Source of the DNA: a virus | Length of the DNA stretch: 35,751 nucleotides | Strand: one strand, 5' to 3' | IMG/VR virus record: IMGVR_UViG_3300037107_000046 | Coordinates: 1-35,751 of that record | Part shown: one piece after another, positions 1 through 6,170 of the stretch | Position numbering within the stretch: the stretch's first letter is position 1 | Layout: each line of letters starts with the position of its first letter | Notes under the pieces: model-generated | What the model was told of the DNA's origin: nothing | The model's input: only the letters and a program-made list of their open reading frames with translations | The model's database searches: none | Made by a program: the position numbers and the translations under genes

Positions 1-72
1 CCGCAACTGCTCGCCGTGCACAACATGGCCGGCCTGGCAGTCCTTGAGTATCGCCGCTACCCCAGCCACTAG
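1..72 (+). CDS. C-terminal end of a truncated gene
   Basis: Frame 1 is open from the left edge and ends at TAG (70-72). It encodes 23 residues ending in EYRRYPSH. The stop codon runs directly into the GGAGG ribosome-binding site of the next gene, which suggests one operon. Too little is present to assign a function. The tail genes leave the right edge on the same strand, so this could be the end of a late gene, but that is only inference. Confidence 0.5.
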   Translation, partial: PQLLAVHNMAGLAVLEYRRYPSH

Positions 73-85
73 GAGGTCCGCCGCC

Positions 86-838
86 ATGACCGAACCACGT
101 AAGGCCGGCAAGCTCGGCATGATACCCAAGCCGCTGCCCGAGAATCTCGGGCTGCTGAGCACCTACCTGGTCAACCCTCTGGGCACGCCGCCGGCGTCTG
201 TCACGTGGCCGGTCGCCATGAGCAGCTGCGGCATGCTGGGCAACGATCGATTCGGCGACTGCACGTGGGCCGGCGCCGTTCATCTGCGCATGCTCTGCGC
301 GGCGATCGCCGGCGAGGTCGAGACGTTCCCCACAGACAGTGACACGATCAACGGCTACCTGGCCTTCACGCATGGCCAGGACTCGGGCTGCGTCGAGGCC
401 GACGTGCTCAAGCTCTGGCAGACGAAGGGCATGTTCGGCAACAAGCTCGCAGGCTTCGCGCCGTTGGACATTGGCGACACCGACGAGCTCAAGGCCGCCA
501 CGGCGCTCTTTGGCGGCACCTACATTGGTATCAAGGTGCCGGCCAACGCCAGCGCACAGTTCGAGGCGCATCAGGCCTGGCATCTCGACGACACGTCGGC
601 CGACGACAACTACGAGGGCGGTCACTGTGTCGTGAAGTGCGGCTACTGCCTCGACAGCGTCTGGGGCAAGGTCTGGGCTGTGCTCACCTGGGGCGCCGTT
701 CAGCTCGTCACCGAGGAGTGGCTGGTCAAGAACCTGCTGGAAGACTGGGCCGTGCTCACCGACGAGTTCATAGACGCCAAGCCCGGCCTGATCGACGTGC
801 CGGCGCTTCAGGCGGACATCGCCAAGCTGGCAGCATGA
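86..838 (+). CDS. papain-like cysteine-protease-fold protein
   Basis: This 250-residue protein has the landmarks of a papain-like cysteine peptidase. Cys59 sits in GDCTWAGAVH, His180 in YEGGHCVVKCGY, and a later TWG around Trp202 occupies the place where papain-like enzymes carry the third active-site region. No signal peptide is visible. The ATG at 86 is chosen because AGGAGG lies 10 bases upstream; the frame is also open back to 44 without a comparable site. It lies just across a terminator from the lysis block and overlaps the following gene by four bases. Proteins of this kind occur in phages without a settled role; host-protein cleavage, virion protein processing or an inactive structural use are all possible. 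The fold is read from motifs only. Confidence 0.6.
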   Translation: MTEPRKAGKLGMIPKPLPENLGLLSTYLVNPLGTPPASVTWPVAMSSCGMLGNDRFGDCTWAGAVHLRMLCAAIAGEVETFPTDSDTINGYLAFTHGQDSGCVEADVLKLWQTKGMFGNKLAGFAPLDIGDTDELKAATALFGGTYIGIKVPANASAQFEAHQAWHLDDTSADDNYEGGHCVVKCGYCLDSVWGKVWAVLTWGAVQLVTEEWLVKNLLEDWAVLTDEFIDAKPGLIDVPALQADIAKLAA

Positions 839-1014
839 TGATCGACGCATGCAAGTCCTGCGGGCACCCGGCCGACCGCACCGTCAAGCTGCCCGGCGAT
901 CGCTACGAGCGCATGTGCAACAGCTGCACAATGCGGCTCACGGTGTACCCGCCGCCGCGCGGGACCGTAAGTCGACGCGATCGCGGGCGACGACGTCTCA
1001 TCGTCGCCAGGTAG
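835..1014 (+). CDS. small zinc-ribbon protein
   Basis: This 59-residue protein starts with MMIDACKSCGHPADR and has a second CNSC pair, giving a CxxC-x(20 or so)-CxxC zinc-ribbon layout. The C-terminus is rich in arginine. The first ATG (835) overlaps the stop of the protease-like gene (ATGATGA), so translation is probably coupled. It is the last gene before a strong terminator. The role is unknown; a nucleic-acid-binding or metal-stabilised adaptor is plausible. Confidence 0.55.
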   Translation: MMIDACKSCGHPADRTVKLPGDRYERMCNSCTMRLTVYPPPRGTVSRRDRGRRRLIVAR

Positions 1015-1022
1015 GCCAAAAG

Positions 1023-1060
1023 AAAAGGGCCGGCAGCGCGTGATGGCTGCCGGCCCTTTT
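1023..1060. terminator. bidirectional intrinsic terminator
   Basis: A perfect 15-bp stem (1023-1037 paired with 1046-1060) with an 8-base loop is GC-rich at its core. It has A-runs on the left and T-runs on the right, so it reads as an intrinsic terminator on both strands. It sits between the converging + strand block ending at 1014 and the - strand block ending at 1074, where a shared terminator is expected. Confidence 0.9.
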
Positions 1061-1073
1061 TGCGTCTAGCGGC

Positions 1074-1295
1074 TCAAACCCGCAGGCGCTTCAGTACGAG
1101 GCCGAACGCGGGCATGGTCGGGTTGAGCCAGTTCAGAACGACCGAGAGGACGGCCGTGCCGGCCGTCATCGCGACGTACTTCCACTGGCCTGACCAGTTG
1201 AACTGGACGGCGACGAGCGCGTTGACGGCCGCCGAGATAGCGACCGTGACGAGCTGCATCGTTACCGGCTTCCAATTAGCGAAGAACTTCTTCAA
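1074..1295 (-). CDS. small membrane protein, holin candidate
   Basis: This short protein (73 residues from the TTG at 1295) has a basic N-terminus (KKFFANWK), two hydrophobic segments (roughly residues 10-31 and 40-58) separated by a polar turn, and a basic tail (LKRLRV). Such a layout fits a small two-segment holin, and it is the last gene of the opposite-strand block that carries the lysin. The TTG is preferred because GGAGGTGA lies four bases upstream. The frame is also open to an ATG at 1313, which is part of the same leader, and to a GTG at 1391 that overlaps the preceding stop. A longer 105-residue form is therefore possible. The holin function is inferred from topology and context. Confidence 0.55.
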   Translation of the reverse strand: MKKFFANWKPVTMQLVTVAISAAVNALVAVQFNWSGQWKYVAMTAGTAVLSVVLNWLNPTMPAFGLVLKRLRV

Positions 1296-1387
1296 GGTGT
1301 CACCTCCCTCCATGAAGGTCTGGTACCAGCGCTGTTGCCAGCGCGGGTCGAGCCATTCGGCGTGACGGTGCCGGAGCTCTCCGGTTT

Positions 1388-2080
1388 TCACAGGTAGCGC
1401 GATGCGACGTAGGCCGCGACGCGCGCGCGGGCGTCCGCAGGAAGGCACTCGATGTGGTTGATGCAGCGGGCGATCGCCCACAGCTCCCAGTCCATCGCCT
1501 TGCCCGCGAACGGCGTCGGCCCGTGTAGCTCAGGAGGTAAAGCTGGGGCCGACGCCGCCGTGTCGTCCTCGCGGGCCGCCGGCGGTTCGGTCAGGCCGCC
1601 GGCAGTCTCTATTGCACTTTCGGGCGGTTCAGGTGAATCGGCCGAGGCCTTATCGCAGTCGGGTGAGGTCTCGAGGACCAGTTCCTCTTTTGCGACCTGA
1701 GATGAGGTCGAAGAATCGGAACCGCCGTTCTGGGGGCCGATGATCTTGCTCGGCACCGCGACCGTCATGGGCTCGCAAGCCGCGCGCTCACGGACCTTCG
1801 TGCGATGCGCCTCGCCCGAGGCCACCGCCGCGACGGCCTCGGCTCCCCAGCCGACGAGACGCCAGCCGCCGTTACCCTGGTGAAGGATCACGAAGCCGGC
1901 CTGGTCGAGCTCGAGGAAGGTTGCCTTGATGATGGCGCCGGTCGTCGAGATCCCGAGTCGAGGGCGCGACACGTAGCCGTCCTCGCTCTCGGGGTTGCGC
2001 AGCCGGGCCAAGACCCGCGCTGCGCGCTTGGACAGTGTCGACTCGGCCTTCTCCTGTGTCGTGCCGTAACCGGGCGTCAT
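1388..2080 (-). CDS. winged-helix-like protein with acidic linker, unknown role
   Basis: This 230-residue protein follows the lysin gene by 17 bases. Residues about 15-75 (TLSKRAARVLARLRN through GGWRLVGWG) read like a winged-helix fold: helices followed by a short strand pair. Residues about 100-190 are a low-complexity linker rich in Ser, Glu, Pro and Ala. The last 35 residues (DWELWAIARCINHIECLP to ASRYL) form a separate helical segment. The start at 2080 is the first Met after the lysin stop and gives MTPGYG. No family was recognised; a DNA-binding regulator of the block is one option. Confidence 0.55.
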   Translation of the reverse strand: MTPGYGTTQEKAESTLSKRAARVLARLRNPESEDGYVSRPRLGISTTGAIIKATFLELDQAGFVILHQGNGGWRLVGWGAEAVAAVASGEAHRTKVRERAACEPMTVAVPSKIIGPQNGGSDSSTSSQVAKEELVLETSPDCDKASADSPEPPESAIETAGGLTEPPAAREDDTAASAPALPPELHGPTPFAGKAMDWELWAIARCINHIECLPADARARVAAYVASRYL

Positions 2081-2097
2081 CAGTCCCCCTTCATCGT

Positions 2098-2796
2098 TCA
2101 GTAGCCTCCGTGTGTGTACGAGTAGGCCAGTGCAGCAATCGGCGAGCCGTAGCGGCCGCGGATGTAGTCGAGTCCCCAGCGGATCTGGACGAGCGCGCTG
2201 TGAAGCCAGCCGGGCCCCATCTTCGATCCCGGTAGGGCCTGAGGGATGCCATAAGCTCCGCTGCCGGCGTAGTTCCAGCGCGTGACGCACCAGCCGCTCT
2301 CGTTGTTCCAGAGGGTGTAGAGGGCGCACCACTGGGCACCGACCCAGCCGTGAGCCGCGGCGAGCATGCGCCCGAGTGCGACGGGGTTCCGCAGCAGGGA
2401 CAGTAGGCGTCGGGACTGAGCAGTCCAGTGCTTGGCGAGGTGCTTGCAGGTGCGCCCGTAGCGCTGCCAGGCGGCAGCGTCTGGTCCGGCAGGTCGTACA
2501 GGTACCGCTCGGGGAGATCGACGTCCAAATTCATGAAGCGCGACGGCCAGTCGGGTTCGATCTCGCCTTGCCATCCTTGCCCAGTGTCGAGACCAACGGA
2601 CAAGGTCTGGACCGGCCAGCGCGACCGCGGGTGTGGCGCTCGGACTCCCCGATGGGCTAGGCGTCGCTGATACCGACGCTGCAGGCGAAGGAGACGCGGA
2701 GTCTGCGTGTGCACTCGGCACAGCGAGCGCAGCACCAACCCCAAGGGCAACGCAAAGAGCAGCCAACAGGACCACGAGAAGATAGCGAGGGCGCAT
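2098..2796 (-). CDS. exported lytic transglycosylase-type lysin
   Basis: This 232-residue protein begins with a signal-peptide-like segment (MRPRYLLVVLLAALCVAL, cleavage probably near residue 31). A Ser/Pro/Ala/Thr linker runs to about residue 60. A helical middle region precedes a C-terminal catalytic domain with LWNNESGW (probable catalytic Glu166), AYGIPQALPGSKM (181-193) and IRWGLDYIRGRYG (205-217). This signature is typical of exported transglycosylase/aggregation-promoting-factor C-terminal domains in Actinobacteria, which cut the glycan strands of peptidoglycan. GGAGG lies a few bases before the ATG at 2796. Sec export would let it act with only an accessory role for a holin. A virion-associated lysin is the main alternative. 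Confidence 0.8.
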   Translation of the reverse strand: MRPRYLLVVLLAALCVALGVGAALAVPSAHADSASPSPAASVSATPSPSGSPSATPAVALAGPDLVRWSRHWARMARRDRTRLAVALHEFGRRSPRAVPVRPAGPDAAAWQRYGRTCKHLAKHWTAQSRRLLSLLRNPVALGRMLAAAHGWVGAQWCALYTLWNNESGWCVTRWNYAGSGAYGIPQALPGSKMGPGWLHSALVQIRWGLDYIRGRYGSPIAALAYSYTHGGY

Positions 2797-2991
2797 GAAC
2801 GTCCTCCTGGATAGCTTCGAGTAGCCGGCTGGCGGCCAGCCCCCGCGAGCAAGTCATGCGCAGACAGCCGCGAGAGGCTCGAGTCGAGGTCGCGCCCACG
2901 AACGGTGCCGGCCGCAAAGGGGGAAAGGGCCGGCGAAGAGTCTCTGACCGACTGCCTGCGCATGAACAGAGGCTACGAGCAGAGATCATGG
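2797..2991 (-). promoter_or_regulatory. structured leader upstream of the lysin gene
   Basis: No convincing gene lies in these 195 bases. They separate the reversed GGGCTCCTCAGGG-type element from the lysin start. They can form a strong hairpin: seven bases at 2907-2913 (GCCGGCC) pair with 2928-2934 (GGCCGGC). A small stem-loop also forms near 2828-2842 (GCTGG/CCAGC). No T-run follows the first stem, so it is not a plain terminator. A leader affecting lysin expression is an inference. Confidence 0.35.
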
Positions 2992-3013
2992 GCCCCTGAG
3001 GAGCGCTAAGCGC
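2992..3013 (-). promoter_or_regulatory. directional GCTCCTCAGGGG element, copy 1
   Basis: Read on the - strand, this 22-base stretch matches the element at 21941-21962 in 21 of 22 positions; the shared core is GCTCCTCAGGGGC. It is intergenic, downstream of the stop at 3031 and upstream of the lysin operon, and it points toward the lysin gene. A promoter part or an asymmetric regulator-binding site would fit. Confidence 0.5.
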
Positions 3014-3030
3014 GGGGGGTCGTTCGGAGT

Positions 3031-3249
3031 CTAGGTGGTGGTCTTAGGCAGACGGGCCGTGATGACCTTGCAGCGAGCGCTCTGCAGGAAGCGGTAGCGG
3101 CCTGGCCTGGTGCGCAGCTCGTCGGATCCGCAGGCGTAGTAGACGCGCTGCGGGGCCTGCCCCTCTTCACCCCAGCGCTGGGCCTCGGCCTGTCCGCAGG
3201 CTGGACAGTGGTAGCGACCGTCGCGCTCGGGGAGGCCATCGCTGGTCAT
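3031..3249 (-). CDS. small zinc-finger-like protein
   Basis: This 72-residue protein has CPAC at residues 15-18 followed by YYACG, a partial zinc-ribbon pattern. A basic C-terminal region follows (FLQSARCKVITARLPK). It is the first gene of the opposite-strand block and starts from an ATG facing the regulator gene at 3377 across a 127-base divergent region. No family was recognised. It might bind nucleic acid, but a short ORF in GC-rich DNA carries some risk of being spurious. Confidence 0.45.
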   Translation of the reverse strand: MTSDGLPERDGRYHCPACGQAEAQRWGEEGQAPQRVYYACGSDELRTRPGRYRFLQSARCKVITARLPKTTT

Positions 3250-3376
3250 GGGCTCAGCCTACCACCAGAAACGTAGCCAGCGTTGGCAACCGGTTAAACT
3301 CGCCCCTTTCTCATGTAATCAGTGACAATAGCCGAAATAGACAACACAAGTAAACGATAGGGAGGACGCGGACACC
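3250..3376. promoter_or_regulatory. divergent control region with AACCGGTT palindrome
   Basis: This 127-base region separates genes on opposite strands and is visibly richer in A+T than its surroundings. It holds an 8-base palindrome AACCGGTT (3288-3295) overlapping GTTGGCAAC (3282-3290), which could be an operator. TTGGCA (3283-3288) and GTGACA (3322-3327) resemble -35 hexamers, but I do not see a well-spaced -10. Gene 3377 has GGGAGGA upstream of its ATG. Confidence 0.35.
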
Positions 3377-3637
3377 ATGCTCACACCAACGGAGAGACGA
3401 GAGCTCGAGGAGCTTCGCGAGAAGGCCAAGAAGCTCAATGGCCTGTACGTTGGCGACGCTTTGAAATACGCCCAGTTGCTGGGACAAAGGGGGCTCACGA
3501 AACCAAAGATCATGCTTGCCGCACGGCAGCATCGTCTGGGCGCCTTCCAGCCCAAGGGGGGCAAGTGGTGGGTCTTCCCGCTCGCCGGGCTTGAAGCTTA
3601 CTACGGCTCAGAGAGGATGTCCGACGAAACGGCTTGA
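3377..3637 (+). CDS. Xis/MerR-like DNA-binding regulator
   Basis: This 86-residue protein opens with a charged helix (LTPTERRELEELREKAKKL). It then has GLTKPKIMLAARQHRLGAF and GGKWWVFPLAGLEAYYG. This helix-turn-helix followed by a short wing resembles excisionase/MerR-type DNA-binding proteins. It stands alone between the opposite-strand block and the early operon. A promoter candidate overlaps its stop codon. It therefore probably regulates one or both neighbouring transcription units. With no integrase in view, a true excisionase role cannot be supported. Confidence 0.6.
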   Translation: MLTPTERRELEELREKAKKLNGLYVGDALKYAQLLGQRGLTKPKIMLAARQHRLGAFQPKGGKWWVFPLAGLEAYYGSERMSDETA

Positions 3638-3661
3638 CAGGTAGAACAGACGCTATAAAGT
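3634..3661 (+). promoter_or_regulatory. promoter candidate for the early operon
   Basis: A consensus TTGACA (3634-3639) is followed by TATAAAGT. Read as TAAAGT (3656-3661), the spacer is 16 bases; read as TATAAA (3654-3659), it is 14. The -35 overlaps the stop codon of the regulator gene. It lies about 75 bases before the first gene of the long + strand operon. Confidence 0.5.
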
Positions 3662-3736
3662 GTACTCACCAACACGCCGATAGGAGGTATAGACAGACAG
3701 ACGAACGGATGTAGACTTCATCGCAAAGGGGAGCAC

Positions 3737-3946
3737 ATGAAAATTCACGAACGAGGGGGCGCCCTCCGTGCAGAAGTAGCGCCCCCCGGAGCCCACTCGG
3801 GACTCGTCGCACATCCTACACCGCGCCGCAGCGCAAGGCTCGTCGAGAGCCCCAGCGACCTCGCGGCCTTCACCCTGTTCGTCCTGTGCGTCGTCATCCC
3901 GACGATCGCCTGGGCGTGGCTGCTCATCTTGGTGGCCACGTCATGA
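3737..3946 (+). CDS. small membrane protein, unknown role
   Basis: This 69-residue protein has a polar, basic N-terminal half and one C-terminal hydrophobic segment (AAFTLFVLCVVIPTIAWAWLLILVA, about residues 44-67). This suggests a tail-anchored inner-membrane protein. AAAGGGGAG precedes the ATG. It is the first gene of the early operon and overlaps the next gene by four bases. First-position small membrane genes in phages often affect the host or superinfection, but nothing here identifies the function. Confidence 0.5.
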   Translation: MKIHERGGALRAEVAPPGAHSGLVAHPTPRRSARLVESPSDLAAFTLFVLCVVIPTIAWAWLLILVATS

Positions 3947-4140
3947 CCTTCGATGACGACAACCCCATCACCTACCGCGCGGTCTTCGACTGTGGCCACA
4001 GCGCCCGGTATGAGGCCGCGAACACAGAGGACATCGCCCTCCTGCAAGAGATTGCCTCGCAACGTCTCTGCGCCGAGTGCACGTACAAAATTGGCACTCA
4101 CTCGCTCATGCTGCGGCATCGCGTCGAGGTGGCGTCATGA
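3943..4140 (+). CDS. small Cys/His protein, unknown role
   Basis: This 65-residue protein has FDCGHSARYEA and RLCAECTYKIG, which could bind one zinc ion through Cys and His. The start at 3943 overlaps the previous stop (ATGA), and its own stop overlaps the next start in the same way. Composition is acidic at the N-terminus and mixed elsewhere. No family was recognised. Confidence 0.5.
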   Translation: MTFDDDNPITYRAVFDCGHSARYEAANTEDIALLQEIASQRLCAECTYKIGTHSLMLRHRVEVAS

Positions 4141-4235
4141 GCGCGCTTCGCCGCTTGCTCGTCTGGCCGCTGGTACTGGCCGCACTGCTGGCTCTGCGAC
4201 TCGGGGCTATACGCCGGCAGGGGCGATTGCAATGA
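4137..4235 (+). CDS. 32-residue single-span membrane peptide
   Basis: This very short ORF encodes MSALRRLLVWPLVLAALLAL and a basic tail ending RRQGRLQ: one hydrophobic span flanked by arginines. Start and stop both overlap the neighbours by four bases (ATGA), which is the main support for its being a real gene. The function is unknown. Confidence 0.45.
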   Translation: MSALRRLLVWPLVLAALLALRLGAIRRQGRLQ

Positions 4236-4447
4236 GCGTTCTCTTCGTTGACCACGATGGCACACTGTGTCCCCACTGCGGCGCCGACGACATCCGCGAT
4301 CTTCCTGGAATCCCGACCCGCGCCGTCTCATGTGGCGAGTGCGGATGGTGTGGACCCCGCGATCGCCTGGTCAATGAGCAGGACCTGGCCGACTCCGCGG
4401 GCTGCCGAGAGTACCACGAGAGCGTGGACCGGGGGGTGGCATCGTGA
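4232..4447 (+). CDS. zinc-ribbon miniprotein
   Basis: This 71-residue protein has CPHC near residue 13 and CGECGWC near residue 34, a clear zinc-ribbon layout, followed by an acidic helical tail. ATGA overlap joins it to the gene before, and its stop overlaps the GTG start of the nuclease (GTGA). It could bind nucleic acid or act as an adaptor for the recombination genes that follow. No named family was recognised. Confidence 0.5.
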   Translation: MSVLFVDHDGTLCPHCGADDIRDLPGIPTRAVSCGECGWCGPRDRLVNEQDLADSAGCREYHESVDRGVAS

Positions 4448-5106
4448 CGCTCGCCACCGGCCACGTCCTGACCTTCGACCCGGTCGAGCACCGCTACACC
4501 CTCGACGGGCGCTCGGTCCCCGGCGTGACCACGATCATCAATCAGACCATGCGCCGGCCGGAGCTCGAGCGCTTTCGCGAGTGGGTCGGCACGGAAGAGG
4601 CCGACCGCATCCGCGACGAGGCGGCAGAGCACGGCACCCTACTGCACGCTGCCGCCGCAACCATCGCGGCAGACCTCGAGGACATCCCGTTCGGCATGGA
4701 CCCCGGCTTCGCCGAGAGCTACGCCGAGTTCAGCAACTGGTTCACGAGCCAGGTTGACGATGTGATCGCAACCGAGCTGCCCGTCTATGACGCGACGTGG
4801 TGGTACGCCGGCACAGCCGACGCCGTCGTAAAGCTCAAGGGCCGCAAGACGTACGACCTAGCGGATTGGAAGACCACCGCCAAGGTGTACGGCTCAGTGT
4901 TGATGCAGACCGCTGCCTATCGTCACGCAGCCACACAGATGCTCGACGTGAAGATCGGTGGTCGGATCGTCGTTCTGATCCCTCGCCGTCGCGTTGGCCA
5001 GGAACAGCAACCGCTGTCCGTGAACCGCCTCGACAACCACACCGCCGATTGGAACGCGTTCTGCCACGTGCTCAGCCTCTATCGCTGGCAAAGGAGCATG
5101 AAGTGA
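4444..5106 (+). CDS. PD-(D/E)XK nuclease, RecB/exonuclease-like
   Basis: This 220-residue protein has the order expected of RecB-like PD-(D/E)XK nucleases: GTLLHAAAA with His68, YAGTADAVV with Asp126, DLADWKTT with Asp141 and Lys143, then QTAAYRHA with Gln155 and Tyr159. These residues would bind metal and cut phosphodiester bonds. The nearby ATPase and SSB suggest it resects DNA ends for single-strand annealing, as a phage recombination exonuclease does. The GTG start overlaps the previous stop; no better start lies nearby. The alternative is a nuclease against host DNA. Confidence 0.75.
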   Translation: MTLATGHVLTFDPVEHRYTLDGRSVPGVTTIINQTMRRPELERFREWVGTEEADRIRDEAAEHGTLLHAAAATIAADLEDIPFGMDPGFAESYAEFSNWFTSQVDDVIATELPVYDATWWYAGTADAVVKLKGRKTYDLADWKTTAKVYGSVLMQTAAYRHAATQMLDVKIGGRIVVLIPRRRVGQEQQPLSVNRLDNHTADWNAFCHVLSLYRWQRSMK

Positions 5107-5480
5107 CTCCGGTGCTGTGCCAGTGCGGATGCGGCAGACCCGCTCCGATCGCGAAACAAACCAGGTCAGCCCAGGGTCACGTGAAGGACAAGCCCGTGCG
5201 CTTTATTCGCGGTCACCACACTCGCAAGCACATCTCCTACGCAGTCGACCCGTCCACGGGCTGCTGGATCTGGGACCAGGACATTCATTCGAGGGGCTAC
5301 GGCTGCATCGGGGGGCACCTCGCCCACCGCTTTGTCTACGAACAGATAGTCGGTCCGATCCCAGCGGGCCGCCAGCTTCACCACACGTGCGAGACCCGCC
5401 TGTGTGTGAACCCCCGTCATCTCGTTCCGCTCACCTATCACGAACACCGAGCGGTCCACGGATTTGAAGGAGCAAACTGA
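5103..5480 (+). CDS. HNH endonuclease
   Basis: This 125-residue protein has CQCGCGRPAP at its N-terminus. Its C-terminal half reads GRQLHHTCETRLCVNPRHL then VPLTYHEH, the HH...CVNP-H-L pattern of small phage HNH nucleases. The region in between (STGCWIWDQDIHSRGYGCIG then HRFVYE) matches the usual fold that carries this motif. The GTG start overlaps the preceding stop. It lies between the nuclease and the coiled-coil gene of the recombination set and is probably a free-standing homing-type endonuclease. Confidence 0.8.
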   Translation: MTPVLCQCGCGRPAPIAKQTRSAQGHVKDKPVRFIRGHHTRKHISYAVDPSTGCWIWDQDIHSRGYGCIGGHLAHRFVYEQIVGPIPAGRQLHHTCETRLCVNPRHLVPLTYHEHRAVHGFEGAN

Positions 5481-5481
5481 C

Positions 5482-6168
5482 ATGGCAACCCCAGCACAGA
5501 ACCTGCCCGCCATCCTCACCGTCCCCGAGCTCGACCTCGAGCATCTCGACAAGGTGCGCGAGGTCGCCGAGCAGCTGCTCTACGACGCGCAGGACTTCCA
5601 GGTGACCGACGACGCCACCTACGCCGCGGCCATCGAGATCCACGACGTCCTGAAGCTTCGTGTCAAGGCGATCGAGACGCACCGCACCGAGCGCACCGGC
5701 CCCATCAACAAGGCCCTGCAGCTCATCAACGCCGACCACAAGACGGCGGCCGAGCCTCTCACCAAGCTCGTCACGCTGCTGTCGAGCCGCGCCGGCCGCT
5801 ACTTCTCAGACAAGCAGGCGAAGGCCGAAGCCGAGGCTCGTCGCCAGGCCGAAGTGCTGGCCCGCCGTCAGGAGAAGGCCGCCGCGAAGGCCATGGAGCG
5901 TGGCGAGGAGGTCACACCCATCGTGGCCGCTCCCACGCCCATGGTGGTCGCGCCTGAGAAGACCTCGCGCAGCGCGGAGGCCACCGGTACCTGGCGCGAC
6001 AACGTGACCTTCGAGATCACAGACGAGAGCCTCATCCCTCACGAGCACGCGGGCGTGAAGCTCTGGACGCTCGACCTGGTCGCGATCCGCAAGTTGAACA
6101 ACGCCGGCGTCGAGATCCCCGGCGTCAAGCGGGTCGTCGAGAAGGTCCGCGCCACGAGGGGGTTCTGA
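5482..6168 (+). CDS. coiled-coil recombination-associated protein, role unknown
   Basis: This 228-residue protein has helical N-terminal segments. A strongly charged Ala/Glu/Arg/Lys coiled coil (about residues 105-145, KQAKAEAEARRQAEVLARRQ onward) follows. The C-terminal part has TWRDNVTFEITDE and NAGVEIPGVKRVVEKV. Similar coiled-coil proteins commonly neighbour RecT/ERF/Sak-type genes in phages, and this one ends two bases before the ATPase. The ATG at 5482 is preferred over 5464 because AAGGAG lies at good distance. It may assist the ATPase in DNA annealing; that role is inferred from position. Confidence 0.55.
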   Translation: MATPAQNLPAILTVPELDLEHLDKVREVAEQLLYDAQDFQVTDDATYAAAIEIHDVLKLRVKAIETHRTERTGPINKALQLINADHKTAAEPLTKLVTLLSSRAGRYFSDKQAKAEAEARRQAEVLARRQEKAAAKAMERGEEVTPIVAAPTPMVVAPEKTSRSAEATGTWRDNVTFEITDESLIPHEHAGVKLWTLDLVAIRKLNNAGVEIPGVKRVVEKVRATRGF

Positions 6169-6170
6169 CG

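Noticed and set aside
2091-2989. Long - strand ORFs (2091-2963 and 2657-2989) overlapping the lysin gene
   Set aside because: Arginine-, serine- and cysteine-rich translations typical of the wrong frame in GC-rich DNA; the lysin frame has a signal peptide, catalytic motifs and a ribosome-binding site.
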